A stretch of 24,144 nucleotides of DNA from assembly GCA_963643925.1 (NCBI GenBank), contig CAVINS010000053.1, positions 1 to 24,144 of the forward strand. The letters are read 5' to 3'. Below are positions 4,964 to 12,516 of the stretch, in pieces. The DNA comes from Phocaeicola_A sp963643925 (GTDB lineage: Bacteria; Bacteroidota; Bacteroidia; Bacteroidales; Bacteroidaceae). Position 1 is the stretch's first letter, and every line of letters starts with the position of its first letter. Both the position numbers and the translations under genes were made by a program. The notes below the pieces were generated by a model, which was given only the letters and a program-made list of their open reading frames with translations, was not told the origin of the DNA and did not search any database.

Positions 4964-6307
4964 TCACTTCAGCCACCCGCAGCGGGAGCCCCAGTCCTCC
5001 ATCACTTGGTCGCGCCACTTGGCGACGGTGGCGGCACCTTGGCAGCTGTTGCCTTGCGGGGCATACTGGGCCGGGTCGGTGAGGTCGCCCCACCAGGTGG
5101 AACCTAGCTTGTAGTCGGTTGAGCAGCGCTGCTTGCCGGGGAAGATGTTCTCCACGTAGAGCTGCCCGCTCTGGTTGGGGAAGCCGGGGATGTCCGCCTC
5201 GATGGTGTAGTTGATGACACCAATCTTGTAGGTGGCGTAGCGACACATGTAGCGTCCGTGGCCCAGGTAATAGACAGGCCAACGTTGCTTGTCGACGGTG
5301 AGGAAACCCACCTCGTTGTCGGCTCCGGACGACCACTTGGCCTGCACCTTGGGATAGTGGCCCTTCTTCAGCTTGGGACCCTTGAAATGCCACTCCACGA
5401 TGCCATCGCGCTGGATGGTGTCGGCGGCGGTGGTGGCACGGGTGAAGACACGGCGCGAGCTGTAGGTGATCTTCTCGAACTGTCCGCCCCACGACTCACT
5501 CTCCGGATTGGCAGGGTCGCTGTCCATCATGTAGAGCAACGTCGGCGTGTCGCCTAGCTTGGGCACTCCTTTCAGATAGTTATAGAAGTCGGCACCCAGA
5601 TGGCCCGCTCCTTTCACATAAGCCTCGTAGAAGCCGGCATGGTAGCGTCCCGTGTTCTTGCGGTCGGATATGAATCCGCGGTAGGACTCGTTGTTCTCGA
5701 TGAACCACAGGTTGGGGAAATGCTCCACGATGTAGCAGTAGCTGGGCAGACTCCACTTCTTGTTGGGGCCGCCAATCCAGTGGATGCGCACCTTGGAGGC
5801 AATCTCCGGAGCGTCGTGAAGCGCCTGTGCCACATCGTCCAGACCGCCCCAGACGAGGAGGTACAGCGGGCGCGGGTCTTCCTTCTTCGCACAGCAGACG
5901 ATCCAGTCGGATCCCTCGGTGGCTGTGGAGTATCCGCATTGTGGAGCGGCACCCTTGCGGCCCTGTTTGGCGATGGAGCGCAGATAGTCCGGCGAGGGCC
6001 ATCCGTCGGCATGTTGCCGCAGCACGGGCAGGTCTTGCTCATAGATGCCTATCATGCGGATGATCTCCTCCTTCGTGCCGTCGCCGTAGGATGGCGAGGA
6101 GACGATGCCTTCGCAGTCGAACAGGTTGCAGTAGAGCAGGTAGTGCATCATGGACTGGTTGTCGTCCGGGTCGGTGCCGCCGATGTCGGTGGAGATGAGG
6201 ATGCGTGGACGCTCCTTTATGGAGGCGGGTCCGTGGGTGGTTTGCGCCAGCGCCCATGTCGACAGGACGCAGAGAAGCAGTGTGAGGATTTCGGTTCGTT
6301 TCATCAT
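4964..6307 (-). CDS. Secreted DUF1593 protein (nucleoside-hydrolase-like fold)
   Basis: I start at the ATG giving MMKRTEILTLLL, which yields 447 aa with a signal peptide cut near ALA-QTTH (residue 21). An upstream in-frame ATG at 6406 would add 33 mostly Arg-rich residues and destroy the signal. Just after the signal, PRILISTDIGGTDPDDNQ carries a cluster of aspartates (Asp41, 46, 48, 49) like the calcium/ribose-binding DxDxxxDD of nucleoside hydrolases. Later motifs are LLVWGGLDDVAQAL and IHWIGGPN. The C-terminal third (from roughly residue 300) looks like a beta-sandwich appendage. Families of this type are often found with plant polysaccharide enzymes, but the reaction is not established, so carbohydrate or nucleoside hydrolysis is an inference. 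It has its own promoter at 6404-6434 and ends before the 4875-4920 hairpin. Confidence 0.85.
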   Translation of the reverse strand: MMKRTEILTLLLCVLSTWALAQTTHGPASIKERPRILISTDIGGTDPDDNQSMMHYLLYCNLFDCEGIVSSPSYGDGTKEEIIRMIGIYEQDLPVLRQHADGWPSPDYLRSIAKQGRKGAAPQCGYSTATEGSDWIVCCAKKEDPRPLYLLVWGGLDDVAQALHDAPEIASKVRIHWIGGPNKKWSLPSYCYIVEHFPNLWFIENNESYRGFISDRKNTGRYHAGFYEAYVKGAGHLGADFYNYLKGVPKLGDTPTLLYMMDSDPANPESESWGGQFEKITYSSRRVFTRATTAADTIQRDGIVEWHFKGPKLKKGHYPKVQAKWSSGADNEVGFLTVDKQRWPVYYLGHGRYMCRYATYKIGVINYTIEADIPGFPNQSGQLYVENIFPGKQRCSTDYKLGSTWWGDLTDPAQYAPQGNSCQGAATVAKWRDQVMEDWGSRCGWLK

Positions 6308-6381
6308 GATATTCTTAGATTTAGTCGTTAATAATCTTACGCCGAGTCTTCGTCGTCTTACCCGCAGACGCACGGGGGTGC

Positions 6382-6404
6382 GCACCCGACGCATAATCGG
6401 GTGC
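6382..6404. other. 8-bp hairpin in the DUF1593 leader
   Basis: GCACCCGA (6382-6389) and TCGGGTGC (6397-6404) form a perfect stem with a 7-base loop, directly downstream of the candidate -7 element on the minus strand. It falls at the start of the expected transcript or overlaps the promoter edge. It could be an operator dyad or a leader hairpin. It has no T-run on either strand. Confidence 0.5.
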
Positions 6405-6434
6405 AAATATGACCATAAATCGCCACACCGCCAA
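6404..6434 (-). promoter_or_regulatory. Promoter of the DUF1593 gene
   Basis: On the minus strand TTG (6434-6432), 20 bases, then CATATTTG (6411-6404), one mismatch from TAnnTTTG. It leaves an untranslated leader of roughly 90 bases before the ATG at 6307. Confidence 0.5.
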
Positions 6435-6467
6435 GGTTTCGCCCGTAAAAATGCGGACGCGCGGACG

Positions 6468-7757
6468 CTATTTCCCGCGGTACTCCCGCTTGAGGCCGAA
6501 GTTGAAGCCTACGTAGAATTGCAGGGTGCCCATGGAGTTGCTCGTCTGCAGGCTGCGGCGACTGTAGTCGTAGGTGTGGTTTACCCACGAGAGGCCGGCA
6601 AAGTACTTGGCATTGTTGTAGACCAGGGCAGCGCGGGTGATGAAGTCGAAGTTGATGCCGTGGTGGGTGTCGGTGCCCTGCTCCTCGGTGGAGTGGATGA
6701 GCGACCGCTTGTAGGCCACGGCGGGGGCTATGGAGAGGCAGGCAAGGCAGTTGCGGGCAAACACCCAGTTGTAGGCATAGCCGAAGTGGAGGCTTAGGTC
6801 GGTATACTCCAGCTTGTCGACGTGCATGGCGGGGGAGGCCTCGGAGAGTATCCATTGGGGCAGCTTGCCGTAGTCGAACGTCATGCGGTGTTCGGAGTAG
6901 GAGATGCCGCTGAGCAGCGAGCCTGCACTCTTGCGCTGGTTGGTGCTCTGCGAGAAGGCCGCCGGGTAGGAGAAGTGGCGGTTGTTGAAGATATAGTAGA
7001 GGTTGAGTCCCTTGATGGTGGCCTGCAGTCCGTCGAAGTTGATGGAGACGGTCTGCTTGTCGCGTACGTCGGACGAGGTGCCATCGGAGAAGCCTTGCAG
7101 GGTCTTTATCTTGAAGTCGTTGCCTATCTTCCAATAGTAGAAGTCCACGCCGAGCTTGGAGCTGTAGAGGTTGAGGGTGAACTCGGTCTTCTTGCTGCTG
7201 TTCTTCTTGCCTCCGAAGAGCTGTTGTGCGTCCACGGTCCATCCGATGAATATCCAGCGCCATCCGAAGTAGGCCCCTATCTTGTAGCTGGGGTTGGAGG
7301 CGAACCCGATCTTCTGTCGCCGGGGCTCGGAGGCGCCTATGCTGTAGCTCTCGAAGATGGAGTTGTTGCAGAGCATGAGGGCGTAGTTGTAGCGGTTGGG
7401 CGAGATGTAGGTGGTGTCGTAGTTGTTGAAGTCGATGAACTTCTTCACGAACCGCTCGAACCGCCGGTCGAGTCGCTTGCTCTTGGGTTTCGTGACGACG
7501 CTGTCCGTCGGCTCATAGTCAAGCCGGGCAGCGACGCTGTCTTCCGCCTCTTGCTGTTCATAGTCAAGCTGAGCGGTAAAACTCTCTTCCGTCTCTTGCT
7601 GTTTGTAGGAAGACTGCTCGCCAACACTATACTCCACCGCTTGTTTCGCAAGGGAAGGTAGCGTAGCAACATGGCATTCCGCCTCTTGCTGTTCTTGGGC
7701 AGAGAGGGGCAACGTTAGGCTGAGGAGGGCGAGCAACAGGGTGGCGATGCGGTTCAT
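6468..7757 (-). CDS. DUF4421 outer-membrane beta-barrel-type protein with N-terminal 15-residue repeats
   Basis: The 429-aa protein starts with a clear signal peptide (MNRIATLLLALLSLTLPLSA, then Q). Residues 21-80 consist of four consecutive 15-residue units ending in patterns such as YEQQEAEDSVAARLD, with a partial fifth (YEPTDSVV). This region is a spacer, probably disordered. From about residue 97 (RRFERFVKKFIDFNNYDTTY, then ISPNRYNYAL) the sequence is DUF4421. It alternates polar and aromatic residues in many short strands (YKIGAYFGWRWIFIGWTVD) and ends in GFNFGLKREYRGK, consistent with a beta-barrel in the outer membrane. Function unknown. It starts 27 bases after the stop of the oxidoreductase gene and has no promoter of its own, so the two are probably one transcript. 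Confidence 0.82.
   Translation of the reverse strand: MNRIATLLLALLSLTLPLSAQEQQEAECHVATLPSLAKQAVEYSVGEQSSYKQQETEESFTAQLDYEQQEAEDSVAARLDYEPTDSVVTKPKSKRLDRRFERFVKKFIDFNNYDTTYISPNRYNYALMLCNNSIFESYSIGASEPRRQKIGFASNPSYKIGAYFGWRWIFIGWTVDAQQLFGGKKNSSKKTEFTLNLYSSKLGVDFYYWKIGNDFKIKTLQGFSDGTSSDVRDKQTVSINFDGLQATIKGLNLYYIFNNRHFSYPAAFSQSTNQRKSAGSLLSGISYSEHRMTFDYGKLPQWILSEASPAMHVDKLEYTDLSLHFGYAYNWVFARNCLACLSIAPAVAYKRSLIHSTEEQGTDTHHGINFDFITRAALVYNNAKYFAGLSWVNHTYDYSRRSLQTSNSMGTLQFYVGFNFGLKREYRGK
7494..7697 (-). repeat. Four and a half in-frame 45-bp repeats in the DUF4421 gene
   Basis: Codons 21-88 comprise units of exactly 15 residues: QEQQEAECHVATLPS, LAKQAVEYSVGEQSS, YKQQETEESFTAQLD, YEQQEAEDSVAARLD, then YEPTDSVV. 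Units 3 and 4 are closest at DNA level; unit 2 is the most diverged. Whole-codon length changes would keep the frame. Confidence 0.7.
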
Positions 7758-7784
7758 AGGCGGTAGTGTACAGCGGAAGTGGAA

Positions 7785-8762
7785 TCAGAACTTACCGAGA
7801 ATCTTGTCGATGACCCAGTTTGTGGGGGTGGCGCTCAGACCGTTGCACGAGCAGATGGACTTGCCCTGCAGGTGCTCCACCACGGCCCGTATGAGGGGCA
7901 GCTGCACGTAGGGCGGATTCTCCACGGGAATCTCCTCGCGGCCCCGCTCGGTATGTAGGGCGATGGGGTCGAACGTGAAGACGGAGAAGCATATCATGCC
8001 CTTGTCGCCGATGACTTCGATGCGGTCCTCCTTGGCGGAGTCGTGCGCCACGAAGCACCACGATCCGGAGCCGGGAAGCCCGCTCTCGAAGCGGAAACAG
8101 GCGCTGACGGAGTCCTCCACCTCATAGAGCCCCGCACGGTTGCAACAGTATCCCTCGGCTTCGAGGATGCATCCGAACATCTCCTGCAGGATGTCTATCT
8201 GGTGAGGCGCAAGGTCGTAGAAGTATCCGCCGCCGGCAATGTCGGGCTGCAGTCGCCACGGCAGGTTGTTGCGGTTGTAGTCCATCTCGCGGGTGGGCTG
8301 TGCGAAGCGTATCTGCACGTTGATGACGGTGCCTATCTGTCCCGTGTCGATGAGCTCCTTCACCTTCAGGAAGTAGGGGAGGTAGCGGCGGTAGTAGGCC
8401 ACGAAGCAGGGCACGCCGGTCTCCTGGCTTATGCGGTTGATGCGGGTGCAGTCCTCGTAGCTGGCGGCCATGGGTTTCTCTATGTAGACGGGCTTGCCGG
8501 CTTTCATAGCCATGATGGCGAAGGTGGCGTGCGATGAGGGCGGTGTGGCAATGTAGATGGCGTTCACCTCGGGGTCGTCCACCAGTTCCTGCGCGTCGTC
8601 GTACCACTTGGGTATGTTGTGCCGCTCGGCGTAGGAGCGCGCCTTGTTGATGTCGCGGCTCATGACAGCCTCCACCATAGAGTCCTCAACCATATTGAAT
8701 GCCGGGCCGCTCTTGCGCTCTGTTACCTCGCCGCAGCCGATGAATCCCCATTTGATAACCAT
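7785..8762 (-). CDS. Gfo/Idh/MocA-family oxidoreductase
   Basis: The start is the ATG giving MVIKWGFIGCGEVTE (325 aa). Upstream codons in the same frame extend across the promoter and are not used. The N-terminal Rossmann fold shows GFIGCG (6-11), then IYIATPPSSHA (69-79) and YIEKPMA (93-99) with the family's EKP. The C-terminal substrate domain carries GGGYFYDLAPHQIDIL (177-192), where His187 is the likely catalytic or substrate-binding residue. Members oxidise or reduce sugars, inositols or amino-sugar derivatives with NAD(P). No signal peptide is present, so it is cytoplasmic. The substrate cannot be told from sequence alone. It is the first gene of a two-gene transcript with DUF4421, an odd pairing of a cytosolic sugar-type dehydrogenase with an outer-membrane protein. 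Confidence 0.88.
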   Translation of the reverse strand: MVIKWGFIGCGEVTERKSGPAFNMVEDSMVEAVMSRDINKARSYAERHNIPKWYDDAQELVDDPEVNAIYIATPPSSHATFAIMAMKAGKPVYIEKPMAASYEDCTRINRISQETGVPCFVAYYRRYLPYFLKVKELIDTGQIGTVINVQIRFAQPTREMDYNRNNLPWRLQPDIAGGGYFYDLAPHQIDILQEMFGCILEAEGYCCNRAGLYEVEDSVSACFRFESGLPGSGSWCFVAHDSAKEDRIEVIGDKGMICFSVFTFDPIALHTERGREEIPVENPPYVQLPLIRAVVEHLQGKSICSCNGLSATPTNWVIDKILGKF

Positions 8763-8796
8763 CTTTTTATCCTTTCTTCTTTGTTTTATCGACGTG

Positions 8797-8804
8797 CAAA
8801 GATA
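8797..8804 (-). promoter_or_regulatory. Bacteroidota -7 element of the oxidoreductase/DUF4421 transcript
   Basis: Minus strand TATCTTTG, 34 bases before the ATG at 8762. No good TTG is found 19-21 bases upstream. The match confirms that the frame upstream of 8762 is not coding. Confidence 0.6.
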
Positions 8805-8916
8805 TACAATCCGTCCGAATAATCGCGATGGAAGGGGCACCTATCTTACACTAAAGATATTTATTGGGAAGATAAGGCAAAGGTCTGGGGGCACGTGGCC
8901 TCTGAATTGGAAGTCC

Positions 8917-9738
8917 TCACTTCAAGTTGTACTTCTTGAGGAGCTGGCCGTAGGCGGGCTGTTGCATGTAGTGGGTGAGCCAGGCGTTGAGGGTGTCGCA
9001 TAGGGCAGCGCTCTCGCGGCTTACGCCCCAGGCGTAGAACTGGTTGAAGGAGATCTGTGTGGCGATGTCCAGCTGGGGAAAGTCGGGCAGGAGGCGGCTG
9101 GCGATGTGGTCTTCGCAGACGGCATAGTCGATGTCGCCGTGGGCCACCATGAAGAGGAGCTGCTCCTCGCCGTACGACTCCTCTTCGTGGATGAAGATGG
9201 TGTCGCCAATCTCGTGGCTCAGGTTGTGGATGCGGTGGGCTATGGACGAGTGGGACGAGATGTAGACCGTCTTGCCGCCGAGGTCGAGCTGGTTGCGGAC
9301 GTAGGTTAGCGAGTCGCCCTCGTGATGTTTGCGCTGCACCAGCACCTGCTTGTTCTTCAGGATGGGCTCGGTGAAGAGGAGCAGCGAGTCCTTCGACTCC
9401 ACGGTGACGAGCAGTCCGTTGGCGATGAGGTCATACTCTCCGTGGCAGATGCCCTCTATCTGTCGGCCGATGGACATCTCGGGCAGCACCTGCAGTTGCA
9501 GCCCCTTGTCGTGGGCGAAAGCCCGTGCCAGTTCGTAGTGGAAGCCCTCGAGCGAGTCGCCCCGCACATGGAAGCTGACGGAGTTGTACTCCGTGGTGAT
9601 GCGCAGCGTGTCCGAGGCAACGATCTCGTCATAGGAGCGGGGCTTGCCGGGCCGGGGCGAGCGGCTGGGGAAGATGACCGTGGCGAGCGCGACGGAGACG
9701 ATGCCCAGCAGGAGGTATTTCAGATAGCGGCGGCGCAT
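8917..9738 (-). CDS. Family 3 solute-binding-type protein, membrane-anchored, no transporter partner
   Basis: The 273-aa protein begins MRRRYLKYLLLGIVSVALAT, a basic start and one hydrophobic segment acting as export signal or anchor. The rest is a type II periplasmic binding fold: SDTLRITTEYNSVSFH (near 42-57), GFHYELARAFAHDKGLQLQV, EGICHGEYDLIANGLLVT, LLLFTEPILKNKQVLV, and a hinge-region HGDIDYAVCEDHIA. The order and spacing resemble the amino-acid-binding half of MltF lytic transglycosylases, but the protein stops after the binding domain, with no transglycosylase part. No ABC permease or ATPase gene is adjacent. It starts 12 bases after the stop of the porin gene, so the two form an operon. 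It could sense or deliver a small ligand at the cell envelope; the ligand is unknown. Confidence 0.78.
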   Translation of the reverse strand: MRRRYLKYLLLGIVSVALATVIFPSRSPRPGKPRSYDEIVASDTLRITTEYNSVSFHVRGDSLEGFHYELARAFAHDKGLQLQVLPEMSIGRQIEGICHGEYDLIANGLLVTVESKDSLLLFTEPILKNKQVLVQRKHHEGDSLTYVRNQLDLGGKTVYISSHSSIAHRIHNLSHEIGDTIFIHEEESYGEEQLLFMVAHGDIDYAVCEDHIASRLLPDFPQLDIATQISFNQFYAWGVSRESAALCDTLNAWLTHYMQQPAYGQLLKKYNLK

Positions 9739-9750
9739 AGACGGAGGTGT

Positions 9751-11796
9751 TTAGTTGAAGAAGTTCCACGAGATGCCCCACTTGAACGACATGGGGTTGA
9801 TGGGGTAGTGAGGTGCCAGGAAGGAGTTGGGCGTGCCCGTCCCCTCGTTCACGTGGTACATCATGACGTAGATGCGCGTGTGCTTCAGGTGGAGGTTGGC
9901 GTAGAGGTTCACGATGGGGTAGTTGCCTATCTCCACACGGTTGGAGGCGTTCTGCGCATAGAACTGTCCCAGGGCAGGCGCATAGTCCTCGGCATAGTAT
10001 TTGGTGAAGTAGCGCACGTCGGCTCCCAGCTCTATCTTCAGCACCTTCTTGGCGACGGCGAAGTCGAGGTAGAGGTTGTGGTAGAGCGAGAGGTCCGGCA
10101 GGGGCAGCACGTCCTGGTTGCTGCTCTTCTGGTAGGCTATCTCGTTGTCGAGGTGGAGTATGCCGAACTTGAAGTTCTGGCGCAGCACGGCGCTGAACAC
10201 CTGTATGTTCTCGGCGCACTGGCGCACGTTCATGCCCATGCGGTAGTTGCCGTCGGAGCCTTGTGTGGAGGTGTTGCCCAGGTAGGTGTAGTCCTTCAGG
10301 TTCTCCACCCCGATGCGGAGGTTTGTCCCCAAGCGCTTGGCGGTGAACTCACCCTCGACGCGTGTGCGGAACTCCTGCTCGAGGTCGTTGTCCCACCAGA
10401 GGTGCTGCGAGTGGTAGTGGCGCAGGTAGAACGAGGGGTTGATGCGCTTGGCGAAGGCATGTGCCGCCAGCTGTATGGTGTCCTTGAAGAGGCGGAAGTT
10501 GAGGTCGATGCGTCCGTCGAGCTCGAACTGTCCGGCGTCCTCGCCCGTGAGCACCGTCTCGCCCCGTGCGCGGTAGTGCAGGGTGTTGCCCTGTGTGCGC
10601 GACAGCTCGCCGCCCACCGAGACCACGTTCTCGGAGTATTTGCGGGTGTACCGGCTGCCGCTGGTGCCCAGTGTGTCGGGCAGTTCATACTTGCGCAGCT
10701 CGTGCGACACGAAGGCCGTGATGCCTGCCTGTGCCCACTTGTTGAATCCCTCGCGCAAGGCGAGTGCGAAGGTGTTCTTCACAGAGAAGTGGCGGGTGAT
10801 GTCCAGCGTGGAGTCGCCCGGCAGGTAGGTCTGGTCGTAGTAGTTGTCCGGTGTGTCGTAGGCTATGTATTTGCGCTTGTAGTTCTGCAGCTTCAGGGTG
10901 TGTATGATGCTGGTGACGGGCACGAACTCCTTGTCCACCTGGGCCGTGTCCTCGGACTCGCGGTAGAAGCCGAGGTTGTAGCGGTGGGTGAGGAAGAGCG
11001 AGTAGTTGTCGTTGCGGGCCCACGTCTTGTCGAGCACGGTGGGTATGTCCGTGGAGTTGTAGGTGTTTGGCAGGTCCTCGGGGTGGGTGATGTAGATGTC
11101 GTCCTCGATGCCGCCGTTCTCGGCCATCTTCATGTGGTTTTTGCTGAAGATGAAGTGGAGGTTATAGTGGTCGCCCATGTAGGACGAGAAGAGGCTTGCG
11201 TTGAAGAACGAGGTGGCCTGGTTGTTGTACATGCCGCGCCCGTAGAGGTAGTCGGTGGTGAAGCCGAAGCCGAGCCGTCGGTTGGCGTTCACGCCGAAGT
11301 AGGATCGGAAGCGGTCCTCGCCGTCGGTCTGGTTGCCGGCTGAGTAGTAGGACAGGTTGGTGAAGGGCGACTTGGTGTTGATGAAGTTGAAGTCCTCGGT
11401 GCGCACCATCCAATAGTCCAGCGGGTCGGTGAAGAGGAACTGCGAGGCTGCGCGGCGCTCGAAGAAAAGGCGCGAGTAGCGTGGCGCTCCCATGTTGCCC
11501 AGGTAGTTGTAGTGTCCGTTCATGCCGTCGGTCAGCTGCACGTTCTGGAACTGATGTCGCAGGGTGTCCACCTCGGTGGGGGTGACGTTGCCCAGCCAGT
11601 CCACCTTCCAGGTGGAGATGCCGATGGGCACGGTCTTCGAGTCTACGGTGGTGGTGTCGCCCCGCTCGAACTGGCTGCGGCGTGTGGTCTTGCGCGGACC
11701 GAAGGTGGTGCCGTCCCCGTAGTCGGTGCTCTGGGCCTGGAGGCTGGGAGCCGCCATGCCCATCAGCAGCAGTATGGTAATCAAACGATGTTTCAT
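9751..11796 (-). CDS. Putative porin (large outer-membrane beta-barrel, 681 aa)
   Basis: A signal peptide (MKHRLITILLLMGMAAPSLQA, cut before QSTDYG) is followed by a polar N-terminal region and then a long chain of alternating beta strands typical of an outer-membrane barrel. I recognise the Bacteroidota 'putative porin' family from features such as GNMGAPRYSRLFFERR, FLFTDPLDYWMVRTEDFNF and FNASLFSSYMGDHYNLHFIF. The last residue pattern SWNFFN ends in aromatics, as barrel proteins do. It probably forms a channel or acts as an assembly-dependent outer-membrane protein; the solute is not known. A promoter lies 45 bases upstream and the solute-binding-type gene follows 12 bases downstream. Conserved aromatic-rich strands and length are normal for the family, and no break is seen. 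Confidence 0.85.
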   Translation of the reverse strand: MKHRLITILLLMGMAAPSLQAQSTDYGDGTTFGPRKTTRRSQFERGDTTTVDSKTVPIGISTWKVDWLGNVTPTEVDTLRHQFQNVQLTDGMNGHYNYLGNMGAPRYSRLFFERRAASQFLFTDPLDYWMVRTEDFNFINTKSPFTNLSYYSAGNQTDGEDRFRSYFGVNANRRLGFGFTTDYLYGRGMYNNQATSFFNASLFSSYMGDHYNLHFIFSKNHMKMAENGGIEDDIYITHPEDLPNTYNSTDIPTVLDKTWARNDNYSLFLTHRYNLGFYRESEDTAQVDKEFVPVTSIIHTLKLQNYKRKYIAYDTPDNYYDQTYLPGDSTLDITRHFSVKNTFALALREGFNKWAQAGITAFVSHELRKYELPDTLGTSGSRYTRKYSENVVSVGGELSRTQGNTLHYRARGETVLTGEDAGQFELDGRIDLNFRLFKDTIQLAAHAFAKRINPSFYLRHYHSQHLWWDNDLEQEFRTRVEGEFTAKRLGTNLRIGVENLKDYTYLGNTSTQGSDGNYRMGMNVRQCAENIQVFSAVLRQNFKFGILHLDNEIAYQKSSNQDVLPLPDLSLYHNLYLDFAVAKKVLKIELGADVRYFTKYYAEDYAPALGQFYAQNASNRVEIGNYPIVNLYANLHLKHTRIYVMMYHVNEGTGTPNSFLAPHYPINPMSFKWGISWNFFN

Positions 11797-11840
11797 CTTT
11801 GTGTGCCTTACGTAAAAAAAGGTGATAGATATATTCCGTG

Positions 11841-11848
11841 CAAAAGTA
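11841..11848 (-). promoter_or_regulatory. Bacteroidota -7 element of the porin operon
   Basis: Minus strand TACTTTTG (TAnnTTTG), 44 bases before the porin ATG. The -33 region is poor. Confidence 0.6.
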
Positions 11849-11881
11849 GTATAAAAACCCGAACATGGCCACCTTTCTACA

Positions 11882-11928
11882 TGAAAAACCGCTATCGGGG
11901 GGCTACGATGCCCATTCCGGTAGCGGTT
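11882..11928 (-). terminator. Terminator of the KOR operon
   Basis: On the minus strand AACCGCTACCGG (11928-11917) pairs with CCGATAGCGGTT (11898-11887) over 12 positions, with one G-T wobble and a loop of 18 bases, followed by TTTTTC. It lies 35 bases after the korC stop and before the porin promoter. Confidence 0.8.
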
Positions 11929-11963
11929 GTCTCTTCATCCGACCCCTTGGTGAGCGCCGTGTG

Positions 11964-12509
11964 CTATGCGTGTGGACGGATAATCTCCATGCCTTTGCGG
12001 ATGGCCTCCTCGTTCATCGGGATGAGGTGGTGATGTCGCTCGGGCAGTGTCTTGCGCAAGCCTTTCAGCACGCTGTCGATGGTGACGATGGGGTGGAGCT
12101 TCAGCAGTCCGCCCAGCACTATCATGTTGAAGGCCTTGGTGTTGTTCATCTCCGCCGCGGCGTCCATGGCGTCGATGCGGTATATCTGGATGTCGGTGCG
12201 CGTAGGCGGTTCCATGATGCCGTATCCGTCGTAGATGAGTGTGCCGCCCGGCTTTATCTTGCTCTCGAACTTCGCCATGGATGGTTGGTTGAGGATGATG
12301 GCCGTGTCGTAGCTGCTGAGGATGGGCGACGAGATGCGTTCGTCGCTGACGATGACCGTCACGTTGGCCGTTCCGCCCCGTTGCTCGGGACCGTAGGCAG
12401 GCATCCATGTCACTTCCTTGCCCTCCATCAGGCCCGCGTAGGCCAGAATCTTGCCCATTGACAGCACGCCCTGTCCGCCGAATCCGGCGATGATTATCTC
12501 TTCTTTCAT
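11964..12509 (-). CDS. korC: 2-oxoacid:ferredoxin oxidoreductase, gamma subunit
   Basis: The 181-aa protein starts MKEEIIIAGFGGQGVLSMGK, the glycine-rich signature of the gamma subunit of 2-oxoacid:ferredoxin oxidoreductases, and has the expected PAYGPEQRGGTANVTVIVSD stretch at about 37-56. This subunit completes the CoA/TPP enzyme that converts a 2-oxoacid, CoA and oxidised ferredoxin to acyl-CoA, CO2 and reduced ferredoxin. It is the last gene of the operon, starting 7 bases after the korB stop, and is followed by a terminator. Length is normal. The operon order ferredoxin-alpha-beta-gamma fits 2-oxoglutarate (KOR) or branched-chain 2-oxoacid (VOR) enzymes; the sequence alone does not settle which. 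The C-terminus ends in EIIRPHA. Confidence 0.88.
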   Translation of the reverse strand: MKEEIIIAGFGGQGVLSMGKILAYAGLMEGKEVTWMPAYGPEQRGGTANVTVIVSDERISSPILSSYDTAIILNQPSMAKFESKIKPGGTLIYDGYGIMEPPTRTDIQIYRIDAMDAAAEMNNTKAFNMIVLGGLLKLHPIVTIDSVLKGLRKTLPERHHHLIPMNEEAIRKGMEIIRPHA

Positions 12510-12516
12510 AACGCTT

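Noticed and set aside
4964..6406. Start of DUF1593 at 6406
   Set aside because: It adds Arg-rich residues before a good signal peptide that begins at 6307, and crosses the promoter.
7785..8840. Longer start for the oxidoreductase at 8840
   Set aside because: The extra codons lie over the TATCTTTG promoter element, and the Rossmann fold begins at the 8762 start.
8842..8859. TATCTT-ACACTA-AAGATA as a terminator or promoter
   Set aside because: The 6-bp stem is short with no T-run, and TATCTTTA is not a full TAnnTTTG match.
9322..11343. 673-codon open frame on the plus strand opposite the porin gene
   Set aside because: It is antisense to the porin/SBP genes, lacks any family signature, and is rich in Val, His, Leu and Gly runs as expected from the complement of a GC-rich gene.
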